From NCBI GenBank assembly GCA_946811185.2, contig OX328105.1:43400845-43464844 (forward strand): a stretch of DNA of 64,000 nt, read 5' to 3'. Positions 56,397 to 62,502 of this stretch are shown here, piece by piece. The notes beneath the pieces are model-generated. The model did no database searches, was not told where the DNA came from, and worked only from the letters and a program-made list of their open reading frames with translations. The stretch comes from Hippopus hippopus (Eukaryota > Mollusca > Bivalvia > Cardiida > Cardiidae). Both the position numbers and the translations under genes were made by a program. Each line of letters begins with the position of its first letter. The first letter of the stretch is position 1.

Positions 56397-56559
56397 AAAT
56401 TTTTAACCAATTAGATAACACCCTTGAAAATGAAGCACACTATATAGTATGTTTGGTGAAGAAGCCCACCGATGCATTACCTAAACATTATGCTTACATT
56501 GTTGACAGATTGAAATCAAGTTCCAACTGTTTTCAACTTGAAGTAGTCCTGATAGAACA

Positions 56560-56736
56560 ATGGCGAGTCCATCACAGAACTTCTGTTCAAAGTTACCTAC
56601 AGAGCGTATTTCATTCGATGAGAGGAACTATAAAGGCACACAAGCGTATGAGGCCAGTGCAATTGTATATAAACACGATATTTCCCCCGCTGAAGTCGCA
56701 AAGTTTTACACAGCCTGGGCGGCTATCTACGAAAAG
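56560..56736 (+). CDS. METTL27: METTL27-like methyltransferase, copy C, exon 1
   Basis: ATG 56560 opens MASPSQNFCSKLPTERISF and the exon ends ISPAEVAKFYTAWAAIYEK at AAAAG|GTAAGT. Length (177 nt), start and phase equal those of copy B exon 1. A likely acceptor GTTGACAG precedes it at 56501-56508, matching the 5' UTR exon of copy B. The remaining exons must lie beyond the Polinton, outside the window. The donor is shared with the Polinton end: GTA is host sequence and AGT is the first three bases of the element. Confidence 0.75.
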
Positions 56737-56745
56737 GTAAGTAGT
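56734..56745 (+). promoter_or_regulatory. Splice donor rebuilt by Polinton 2 insertion
   Basis: The predicted 6-bp target duplication AAGGTA (56734-56739) contains the exon end and the first three intron bases. The element starts AGTAGT, so the joint reads GTAAGTAG, a consensus donor. The second target duplication would lie outside the window. Confidence 0.7.
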
Positions 56746-57300
56746 ATAGGGGAGTCACTTGGGGCAGTTTTGGCGATTTTGCCCCAAGTGACTACCCCTG
56801 AGTGCCCCATTCTGCTATCCTGACAGTAAAATGGGGCACTGGATAGCAGAATGGGGCACTTTTGGAAATAAACCGGAAGTAGATAACGCCAAAAGTCCGC
56901 CATTTTGAATTCTGACGGGTAAGCACTATGGGGCACTATGACGTCACTTCCGGTTGCCCCAAGTGACTACCCCTGAGTGGCCCATTCTGCTGCCCTGACA
57001 GTAAATGGGGCAGCGGGGATAGCAGAATAGGGCACCTGACGTCACTTCCGGCTGACGTGACCTTCCGGTACCTACTCTCCTTACCCTGAGAGGGGGAAAG
57101 ATGGGTGTGGCTTAGGAAAAGTCATGTGACGTCATGGTTACAGGGCAAAGACCATTTCCGGTTGATCTTAGACTGTACATATTGCAGAGATTGGCCAGTC
57201 CCTATCTGACTTACCCTGAGTGCCCCATTCTGCTTACCCTGAGTGGGTTGTACTGACTGAAAGTCTTGAAAATTGACAATTTGAAAGATCACTCTTTCGT
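56740..57300. repeat. Subterminal region of Polinton 2 with repeated palindromes
   Basis: After the terminal hairpin (56748-56799), segments such as CCCTGAGTGCCCCATTCTGC, GGATAGCAGAATGGGGCAC and GACGTCACTTCCGG recur in both orientations. Polinton 1 has a corresponding zone of CCCTGAGTG and CCCTCCCTGA repeats with other filler. It may be the inverted repeat of Polinton 2, but its partner is out of view. Confidence 0.65.
56748..56799. other. Terminal hairpin, left end of Polinton 2
   Basis: AGGGG pairs with CCCCT and AGTCACTTGGGGCA with TGCCCCAAGTGACT, with one bulged base and a 13-nt loop. The position equals that of the Polinton 1 hairpin; the inner stem sequence is unrelated. Confidence 0.85.
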
Positions 57301-57310
57301 GTGGAATGGT

Positions 57311-57326
57311 AGCCCTGAAAAGGGCT
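57311..57326 (-). terminator. Histone-type 3' stem-loop of the 103-residue gene
   Basis: The minus strand reads AGCCCTTTTCAGGGCT, 20 nt after the stop codon, directly followed by ACCATTCCACACGAAAGAG. Six-bp stem, TTTC loop, ACCA flank and a purine element after about 10 nt all match metazoan histone mRNA ends. Confidence 0.85.
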
Positions 57327-57346
57327 GTTTGTGGAGGTTGTGTTTT

Positions 57347-57658
57347 TTAGGCACAACCTCCAACTTTTCTGCAGGCTGGACAGCTGCTTGCTGTCCGCCT
57401 CCTTAGCCTCTTTATCTGTTGCTCGTCCAGATCAAACTGGAGAGAGAACGCCGGCTCATTGTCGTCATCCCAGCATTCCGTCACTGGGATGACAAACTCC
57501 TTCTCTTCTTTGTTGGCTATCGCCAATGGTGGTGATGGTAGGCTTTCTTTCTTTTCTGTCATCAGCTTTTCGAGTTGGCCGTTAACCCTCTCTAGTTTTA
57601 ATGAGAGGGACTCTGCCGCTCTCATTAAATTGCGAACTGACTTCCGAAGATCTTCCAT
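57347..57658 (-). CDS. Small coiled-coil protein with C-terminal CPAC motif, 103 residues
   Basis: I do not recognise the family. From ATG 57658 the protein begins MEDLRKSVRNLMRAAES. Residues 1-40 have a Leu/Val heptad pattern suggesting a coiled coil. An acidic middle part (ECWDDDNEPAF) follows, then a basic LRRRTASS, and it ends CPACRKVGGCA with Cys 93, 96 and 102, a possible metal site. The TATA box is 31-37 nt upstream of the ATG, which supports this start. A stem-loop follows at 57311-57326. Polinton 1 has three broken relatives (5525-5799, 6410-6635, 11070-11390) with the same promoter, CPxC ending and AACCTCC before the stem-loop. Being kept in all copies suggests an element function, possibly structural or DNA-binding; that is inference. 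Confidence 0.75.
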   Translation of the reverse strand: MEDLRKSVRNLMRAAESLSLKLERVNGQLEKLMTEKKESLPSPPLAIANKEEKEFVIPVTECWDDDNEPAFSLQFDLDEQQIKRLRRRTASSCPACRKVGGCA

Positions 57659-58511
57659 CGTTCAAATGAATAGTGAAAAATCGTCGGCTTTTATAAGCTG
57701 GTGGGAGGATTGACCTACTTTGACATAGAATTAACGGTGACCAATCAAAATGTGTAATGATATAACGAACGAATCGATTGGAAACCGTTAATTCTATGTC
57801 AAAGTAGGTCAATCCTCTCGTCAGAACTAGGATTGACCCACTTTGATTCAGAATTAAGAGCGCGTTCTTGAAATCATCGAAGTCATCAATCTTTTTTCCG
57901 TATTTGCCCTGTCCTGTCATTGTCGTGATTGCCCAGTTGTTGAGAACTCCTTGCTTTTTGTGAAGTTCCCCATTGCTTTCCTCTGATTTTCTTTTTGTTG
58001 CTCTTCGCTGTTTTTCCTTTGGCTGTTGTTTTTCTTTCTTTACAACCGTTACGATTGACTCTACTAGTTTATGAAGACTGGTTTTATCAAAGTCAAACTC
58101 CATTGGGATTTTCACCGGAATCTGCACAGGAACAGGTGAATTACGCTTACTCTGTTGACATAATGTCTCAATATTTCTGCTCAGCTGTTCAGTGTTTGTG
58201 TTTAAAGTTTTTATCTCCTCCAAATGCTTGTTAAAAGTCTTCAGTTCTTCTAAAAGCTGAGTCAATACAGAATCTTGTTTTGAATTCAGCTGTCTTACTT
58301 CTTCAAAAATGTCGTCCAATATGGTCTTTGGGTTGATGAGTTTTGTATTTATCGCAGTCGTTGGGTTGACGAGTGTTGAATTCATCGCTGTCGATGGGTT
58401 GATGAGTGTTGAATTCATTGCTGATGATAAAATATCTCCAGTGTTTTCTTTTGGTAGGAATTCGTCTATGTCGAAACCGTTCAAGTTGTATCCATTTAAG
58501 TTGAAATCCAT
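57582..58511 (-). pseudogene. Coiled-coil, basic protein; C-terminus replaced by promoter sequence
   Basis: From ATG 58511 (MDFNLNGYNLNGFDIDEFL) the frame is open for 309 codons, but only about the first 215 look like protein. They hold three near repeats of AMNSTLINPSTA type (residues 32-60), a predicted coiled coil (about 65-120, ILDDIFEEVRQLNSKQDSVL), a Pro/Val-rich linker, and a Lys/Arg-rich stretch KEKQQPKEKQRRATKRKSEE that could bind DNA or act as a nuclear signal. After FDDFKNALL the frame runs into promoter sequence that also stands at 58575-58760 upstream of this same gene, and then into the 103-residue gene in another frame. No stem-loop follows. A duplication of the promoter block has probably cut off the true end. 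Function unknown. Confidence 0.65.
57689..57713 (-). promoter_or_regulatory. TCAATCC/TATA promoter of the 103-residue gene
   Basis: The minus strand has TCAATCC, 11 nt, TATAAAA. Upstream to about 57870 lies TTGACC, AACGTTAATTCTGAG-type and CCAAT-type (GACCAATC) sequence in inverted pairs. The block is repeated almost unchanged at 58580-58760. Confidence 0.75.
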
Positions 58512-58579
58512 TTTTCCGTTAGCGTTTTATTCGAGAGCTGAGAGTCGAATAATTTATTATTTAGAAAAAAATCGTCGGC

Positions 58580-58604
58580 TTTTATAAGCTGGTGGGAGGA
58601 TTGA
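58580..58604 (-). promoter_or_regulatory. TCAATCC/TATA promoter of the coiled-coil gene
   Basis: It is identical in layout to 57689-57713, with TATAAAAGCCGACG shared. The ATG at 58511 is about 70 nt downstream of TATA. Confidence 0.75.
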
Positions 58605-58760
58605 CCTACTTTGGTTCAGAATTAACGTTGACCAATCAAAATGTGTAATGATATAACGAACGAATCGATTGGACAACGTTAATTCTATGTCAAAGTAGGT
58701 CAATCTTCTCGTCAGAACTAGGATTGACCCACTTTGATTCAGAATTAAGAGCGCGTTCCC

Positions 58761-59150
58761 GGGCGAAAGCACCCTCGATGAAGAGGGGGTTTAAACGCTA
58801 TGTGTTATTAAGTGTAACTCATAGAGGTAGAAATGGTAAAAAATTTGAAAAGAATAATCTTTCAGAATTAACGTTTTTTGACCAATCAGGAGCTTCGTTG
58901 CTTTAATGTTGACCAATCAGAAGCTTCGTTATATTTCTTTGTGTGAGTAAAAAACTAGAAGGAGAAGATTCGTGTTATGCACAGAAATTTGGACTTAGTC
59001 TTTTTTTTTGATATGGAATACAGTGTGATTTTGAAAGAGAAAACTAGGTCTATATTGGACTTAGACTTTTTTGAGTATAACTCTTAGAGTATAGCTCTTT
59101 GACTGGAAGTCTTTTGCCTGAAAATTGACAATTCGAAAGATCACTCTTTC
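58761..59150. other. Spacer with CCAAT-type boxes and GGACTTAG motifs
   Basis: No gene is supported. It holds two TTGACCAATCAG boxes (about 58877 and 58911) and the spacer motifs GGACTTAGACTTTTTT and GAGTATAACTCTTAGAG that are amplified in the Polinton 1 arms. Confidence 0.5.
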
Positions 59151-59162
59151 TTGCTGAATGGT

Positions 59163-59178
59163 AGCCCTGAAAAGGGCT
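59163..59178 (-). terminator. Histone-type 3' stem-loop of zinc-ribbon gene 1
   Basis: Minus strand AGCCCTTTTCAGGGCT, 26 nt after the stop, followed by ACCATTCAGCAAGAAAGAG. Confidence 0.85.
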
Positions 59179-59204
59179 ATTTTGAGTCTTGTTGTCTGGC
59201 AAGG

Positions 59205-59411
59205 CTATTCATCGACTGTATAAACTACAGGTCTGATCTCTCGCCAGCAATATTCGCACCAAACCCCTGGGTCATCGTCTTCATCATAAAATCCCTCATC
59301 AGGATTTGGACAGTTGTGCTTTTGTCCAAGATACTGTAGGGGAAATGTACATTTCCCACACTCTATGTCGCATGCTTGAGCACACAAAGGGCAAATAAGT
59401 ATCTGAACCAT
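59205..59411 (-). CDS. Small zinc-ribbon-like protein 1, 68 residues
   Basis: I chose ATG 59411 (MVQILICPLC). The longer frame from 59444 would start only about 6 nt after the TATA box at 59450-59456 and thus before any likely transcription start, and the homologues all begin at MV.IL. The protein has CxxC pairs at residues 7/10, 18/21 and 52/55 plus Cys14, His32 and Cys34, enough for two zinc sites. A conserved GQKHNCPNPDEGFYD loop lies between. It is 68 residues long like its paralogue at 60703-60909, and a truncated relative is in Polinton 1 (6968-7048). I know no named family. Small zinc-ribbon proteins in viruses often act in transcription, but that role here is a guess. Confidence 0.8.
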   Translation of the reverse strand: MVQILICPLCAQACDIECGKCTFPLQYLGQKHNCPNPDEGFYDEDDDPGVWCEYCWREIRPVVYTVDE

Positions 59412-59449
59412 AGTGGAACGAATATGATATGATGTATAAAACATTGACT

Positions 59450-59475
59450 TTTTATAGTTTTGCTAGATGGATTGA
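59450..59475 (-). promoter_or_regulatory. TCAATCC/TATA promoter of zinc-ribbon gene 1
   Basis: TCAATCC, 12 nt, TATAAAA on the minus strand. ACGTTGTCCAATC-type sequence lies upstream. Confidence 0.75.
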
Positions 59476-59729
59476 CCTACTTTTGACTCAGAATTAACGT
59501 TGTCCAATCAAAAAGCTCGTTATATCTTTAGTTTTATTGGAGAGATGGGTTTTTCTTACTCAAAACTTACTGCTGGACTTAGTCAGAGGAACGATTTTGT
59601 TCTTTGGGGGAAAGATTTAGCTAGAGAGTTGATGCAAAGGACCTCTTTTTTGACCGTAACTCTTTGACTGAAAGTCTTAGAGAAAATTGACAAATTTGAG
59701 GAAAGATAGATCTTTTCTTGGTGTTGGGT

Positions 59730-59745
59730 AGCCCTGAAAAGGGCT
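59730..59745 (-). terminator. Histone-type 3' stem-loop of the 99-residue gene
   Basis: Minus strand AGCCCTTTTCAGGGCT, 31 nt after the stop, followed by ACCCAACACCAAGAAAAGA. ACCCA is the exact flank of many metazoan histone mRNAs. Confidence 0.85.
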
Positions 59746-59776
59746 GTTTTTAAAAGAAATCAACTCAAAAAAATAT

Positions 59777-60076
59777 TCAGAGTTGGACCTTTTCGTCGAA
59801 AAACTCCCGGTGAAGTTCATCCATCTGCTCACGCTTACAGCAGGTATAGTCTCTGTACATATCGAGTGTTTCTTCAATAACCCATAATTTTTTCCCAAAG
59901 TAACAGCAGTACAATCTGTTATTTGTACGTTCTGACATCTTGTATGCTTTCTCTACCACATCTTGACGATGTTCTAGCAAGTCGATCTGTTTGTAGGCTT
60001 CCATAAATTCTCGTTTGGCAACATTCATTTTGCGTTGTATCTTGCGTTCACTCGAAGTCAGTTTTCTTGTAAACAT
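59777..60076 (-). CDS. Small helical protein, 99 residues
   Basis: I do not recognise it. It starts MFTRKLTSSERKIQRKMNV and is basic at the N-terminus. It is then strongly helical with Glu/Lys/Arg throughout (EAYKQIDLLEHRQDVVEKAY) and carries a Cys pair in RLYCCYFGKKLW and another in YRDYTCCKREQ. No membrane segment is seen. It is flanked by the TCAATCC/TATA promoter (60130-60156, about 55 nt upstream) and a stem-loop 31 nt behind the stop, so it belongs to the small-gene class. No relative is visible in Polinton 1. Confidence 0.75.
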   Translation of the reverse strand: MFTRKLTSSERKIQRKMNVAKREFMEAYKQIDLLEHRQDVVEKAYKMSERTNNRLYCCYFGKKLWVIEETLDMYRDYTCCKREQMDELHREFFDEKVQL

Positions 60077-60129
60077 GATGATTCGATTTGGTTATCTAGT
60101 TGATAATAATTTTTTACAATTGAGTCCGG

Positions 60130-60156
60130 ACTTTATATATTCTTGCATAGGGATTG
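60130..60156 (-). promoter_or_regulatory. TCAATCC/TATA promoter of the 99-residue gene
   Basis: TCAATCC, 11 nt, TATATAAAG on the minus strand. Upstream to about 60340 are inverted AACGTTAATTCT blocks and further CAATCAGA boxes. Confidence 0.7.
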
Positions 60157-60660
60157 ACCTACTTTGACTTAGAATTAACGTTGACGAATCAAAATGTGTA
60201 ATGATATAACGAACGATTCAACTGGGTAACGTTAATTCTATACCAAAGTAGGTCAATCCTCCCATCAATCCTAGTTTTGATTCAGAATTAACGTTTTTTT
60301 TTTAACAATCAGAAGATTCGTTGCTTTAACGTTGGCCAATCAGAACGTTCGTTACATTTTTTTTTATCCAAAAAAACAATTGATAAATCTGTAATGATAG
60401 AAGAGAGGATTTACGCTTTTGATTTTTTTTGGTATGGAATAGTGTGATTTTTTGATACCCACACTGTCTCTGGTCAAAAAGGGTTGGGAATAGACTTTTT
60501 TTGTCTGGTTAGAGTAAAAAATTTGCAGTGGGACTGTGGACTTAGGCTTTTTTGGAGTATAACTCTTAGAGTGTAACTCTTTGACTGAAAGTCTTAGAGT
60601 GTATCTCTTTTAGAGGAAATTGACAAATTTGAAAAGAAAGATCTTTTCGTGGTGTTGGTT

Positions 60661-60676
60661 AGCCCTGAAAAAGGCT
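60661..60676 (-). terminator. Histone-type 3' stem-loop of zinc-ribbon gene 2, variant
   Basis: Minus strand AGCCTTTTTCAGGGCT. One stem C is changed to T, which still pairs with G as a wobble. AACCAACACCACGAAAAGA follows, 26 nt after the stop. Confidence 0.75.
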
Positions 60677-60702
60677 GTTTTTCGAGTATTCATCTATCAA
60701 GA

Positions 60703-60909
60703 CTACTGCTCTTCTAAACGATTTACTGGGATGATTTCACATCCACAGTATTCACAGCATACTGCCGAGCTTTCATCATAGTCATAGAATCCCTCATCAG
60801 GATCAGGACAGTTATGCTTCTGGCCAAGATAGTCCAGAATAGTAAGGCATTTCCCGCATTCTATATAGCATCTGCTACCGCACATCGGACAGAGAAGTAT
60901 CTGTACCAT
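60703..60909 (-). CDS. Small zinc-ribbon-like protein 2, 68 residues
   Basis: It starts at ATG 60909 (MVQILLCPMCGSRCYIECGK); the in-frame ATG at 60942 is only about 6 nt from the TATA box. It has CxxC pairs at residues 7/10, 18/21 and 52/55, and GQKHNCPDPDEGFYD as in paralogue 1. The two share roughly two thirds of their residues and identical length. With the same promoter and stem-loop end they look like an old tandem duplication inside the element. The C-terminal tail (NRLEEQ) differs. Confidence 0.8.
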   Translation of the reverse strand: MVQILLCPMCGSRCYIECGKCLTILDYLGQKHNCPDPDEGFYDYDESSAVCCEYCGCEIIPVNRLEEQ

Positions 60910-60947
60910 GATGGAACGATAATGATTTGATGTATAAAACATTGGAA

Positions 60948-60972
60948 TTTTATAGCTTGCAGGGTGGATTGA
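60948..60972 (-). promoter_or_regulatory. TCAATCC/TATA promoter of zinc-ribbon gene 2
   Basis: TCAATCC, 11 nt, TATAAAA on the minus strand. The region to 61136 is shared with the plus-strand gene at 61227 and is itself an inverted repeat of ACGTTAATTCTGAG and GACCAATC-type blocks, so it is a divergent promoter. Confidence 0.75.
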
Positions 60973-61111
60973 TCTACTTCGACTCAGAATTAACGTTGAC
61001 CAATCTCAGAATTAACGTCATCCAATCGAATTGTTCGTTATATCATTACACATTTTGATTGGATAACGTTAATTCTGAGATTGGTCAACGTTAATTCTGA
61101 GTCAAAGTAGG

Positions 61112-61136
61112 TAAATCCTCCCGTCAACGTATAAAA
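61112..61136 (+). promoter_or_regulatory. TAAATCC/TATA promoter of the 51-residue gene
   Basis: TAAATCC (one change from TCAATCC), 11 nt, TATAAAA. It points right, opposite to 60948-60972. Confidence 0.7.
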
Positions 61137-61226
61137 ACGAACTTTTTTTATGATCGGATTATTTTTCATTTCACAATGAAAGACAATAAAAATTTTAGCA
61201 AGTGTTTTTGAAGGAGAAAGGGCGAA

Positions 61227-61382
61227 ATGATGAAGAGAGAGATGGAGGAGAAGCTAGATCGGGAGAAAAGAAAAAAAGAAGCAAGAAGAGAAGAGGCGGC
61301 GAAGATGAAAACTCTCTGCGAGTTTTTAAAGAGACAAGGGCTTGAGTTTTCGCCCGACTTCATGTCACTGGTATGGAATTAA
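61227..61382 (+). CDS. Small charged helical protein, 51 residues
   Basis: This is the only plus-strand gene of Polinton 2 in view. ATG 61227 (followed by a second ATG) opens MMKREMEEKLDREKRKKEAR, then REEAAKMKTLCEFLKRQGLEF, ending MSLVWN before TAA at 61380-61382. An in-frame TGA just upstream limits the start. The first 30 residues are almost entirely Lys, Arg, Glu and Ala, a single charged helix. It has its own TATA promoter and a perfect histone-type stem-loop 30 nt after the stop, which is why I accept such a short frame. Function unknown. Confidence 0.7.
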   Translation: MMKREMEEKLDREKRKKEARREEAAKMKTLCEFLKRQGLEFSPDFMSLVWN

Positions 61383-61412
61383 TTTTAACCAGCCAGTGAA
61401 TGGAGAAAAAAC

Positions 61413-61428
61413 AGCCCTTTTCAGGGCT
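61413..61428 (+). terminator. Histone-type 3' stem-loop of the 51-residue gene
   Basis: AGCCCTTTTCAGGGCT followed by ACCATTCCCCAAGAAAGAGC. This is the closest match to a metazoan histone 3' end, including CAAGAAAGA at the usual distance. It is on the plus strand, so the signal follows gene direction, not element direction. Confidence 0.9.
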
Positions 61429-61547
61429 ACCATTCCCCAAGAAAGAGCTTTTCTTTCGAATTGTCAATTTTTTCTCTCAAAAGACTTACAGTCCAAAGAC
61501 TTACAGTCAGAAGAAAAAAAGTCAAGTCCAGAATTATTTCATATGTT

Positions 61548-61553
61548 TTTTTA
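61548..61553 (-). terminator. Polyadenylation signal behind the 217-residue gene
   Basis: The minus strand has AATAAA at this place, about 185 nt after the stop at 61736. The 3' region is ACAATG/CATTG-rich as in Polinton 1 (10510-10760). No stem-loop belongs to this gene; the one at 61413 is on the other strand. Confidence 0.5.
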
Positions 61554-61735
61554 TTCAAACAATTTTGTACAATGAAACAAGACATGAACTGTGAAAAACA
61601 ATGGAATGAAAAAAACAATATCTGTTAAAAAACATTGAAAATGAAAAAACAATATCTGTGCAAAAAAACAATTTAGCATAAAAACATTTCGTACAATATA
61701 ACATTTCATACAATATAACATTTTACAATGCAAAT

Positions 61736-62389
61736 TCACAATGCAAATTCACAAATGCCCCGAGTTTTCCATTTGTCTTCATGTTCCATAATAACTGTAT
61801 GCAATTGCTCATTAACCAAATACAATGGATATTCACTGTCCATCTCTCTGAATTCACGTATTCCTCTAAATGGAAAAACATGTTTTGTAACGCCTTTTGT
61901 TGAAAGGGATGAATATACACTTTCTTCTGTAACATCTCTATCAAATAAAATATAGCCTTCCAAGGTATCCACTAATTCTTCATCGTTTTGAATAAATCCT
62001 CTTTTGTAGCGTACGTAAAAGTTAAATAAAACTGATTTCATTTTCAGAACGTTCAGAAAGCTTTCTTCTGTTCTTCCTATGATAATAAAGCACCAGCGAC
62101 TTGTGGATCGGATTTGTTTACCGATAGCACCATCTTTCCACCAACAAGATGCTAAATAAGCTTTGAGAACGAAATCTAAATCCAAATCGTCTACCATCAT
62201 AGCTATAAAGTTGTGTATAGCATACAACTTGCAGGACGGATCTCCTTTTGCAAAACCTTTGTGCAATTTATCTATCCAAAGTTTCACACAGTCGAATTTA
62301 ATGTGAAGTTGCGTTTGTTCATCGAGCGTATGCTGTTGAACGAATTCTCCATAAATCTTTTCACGTAGTTCTATTGGTAAAGGCAGCAT
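61736..62389 (-). CDS. Unrecognised 217-residue protein downstream of the polymerase
   Basis: From ATG 62389 the protein begins MLPLPIELREKIYGEFVQQH. The start loosely resembles an F-box (LPxELREKI), but I cannot confirm this. The middle part is mixed helix and strand with YLASCWWKDGAIGKQIRSTS and WCFIIIGRTEESFLNVLKMK; the end is WKTRGICEFAL. No membrane segment or metal motif is seen. A TATAAAACG box (62470-62476) lies about 80 nt upstream inside the polymerase end, without TCAATCC. Polinton 1 keeps only its last residues (10449-10509), again directly behind polymerase sequence, so the two genes are neighbours in the ancestor. Confidence 0.75.
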   Translation of the reverse strand: MLPLPIELREKIYGEFVQQHTLDEQTQLHIKFDCVKLWIDKLHKGFAKGDPSCKLYAIHNFIAMMVDDLDLDFVLKAYLASCWWKDGAIGKQIRSTSRWCFIIIGRTEESFLNVLKMKSVLFNFYVRYKRGFIQNDEELVDTLEGYILFDRDVTEESVYSSLSTKGVTKHVFPFRGIREFREMDSEYPLYLVNEQLHTVIMEHEDKWKTRGICEFAL

Positions 62390-62469
62390 AATTTTTCAGT
62401 GATATTATTTTACGTCTTACTCGGGCCGTTCAGCTCAAAACAATGTAACATGGAATTATCTTCTCAACG

Positions 62470-62476
62470 TTTTATA
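62470..62476 (-). promoter_or_regulatory. TATA box of the 217-residue gene
   Basis: TATAAAA on the minus strand, overlapping the end of the polymerase frame. No TCAATCC box lies upstream. Confidence 0.5.
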
Positions 62477-62502
62477 GCCATAGGGTACAGTGTCAGTAAC
62501 AT

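Noticed and set aside
59205..59444. Start at ATG 59444 (and 60942 for the paralogue)
   Set aside because: Both lie a few nucleotides from the TATA box, upstream of any likely transcription start. Homologues begin at the inner Met.
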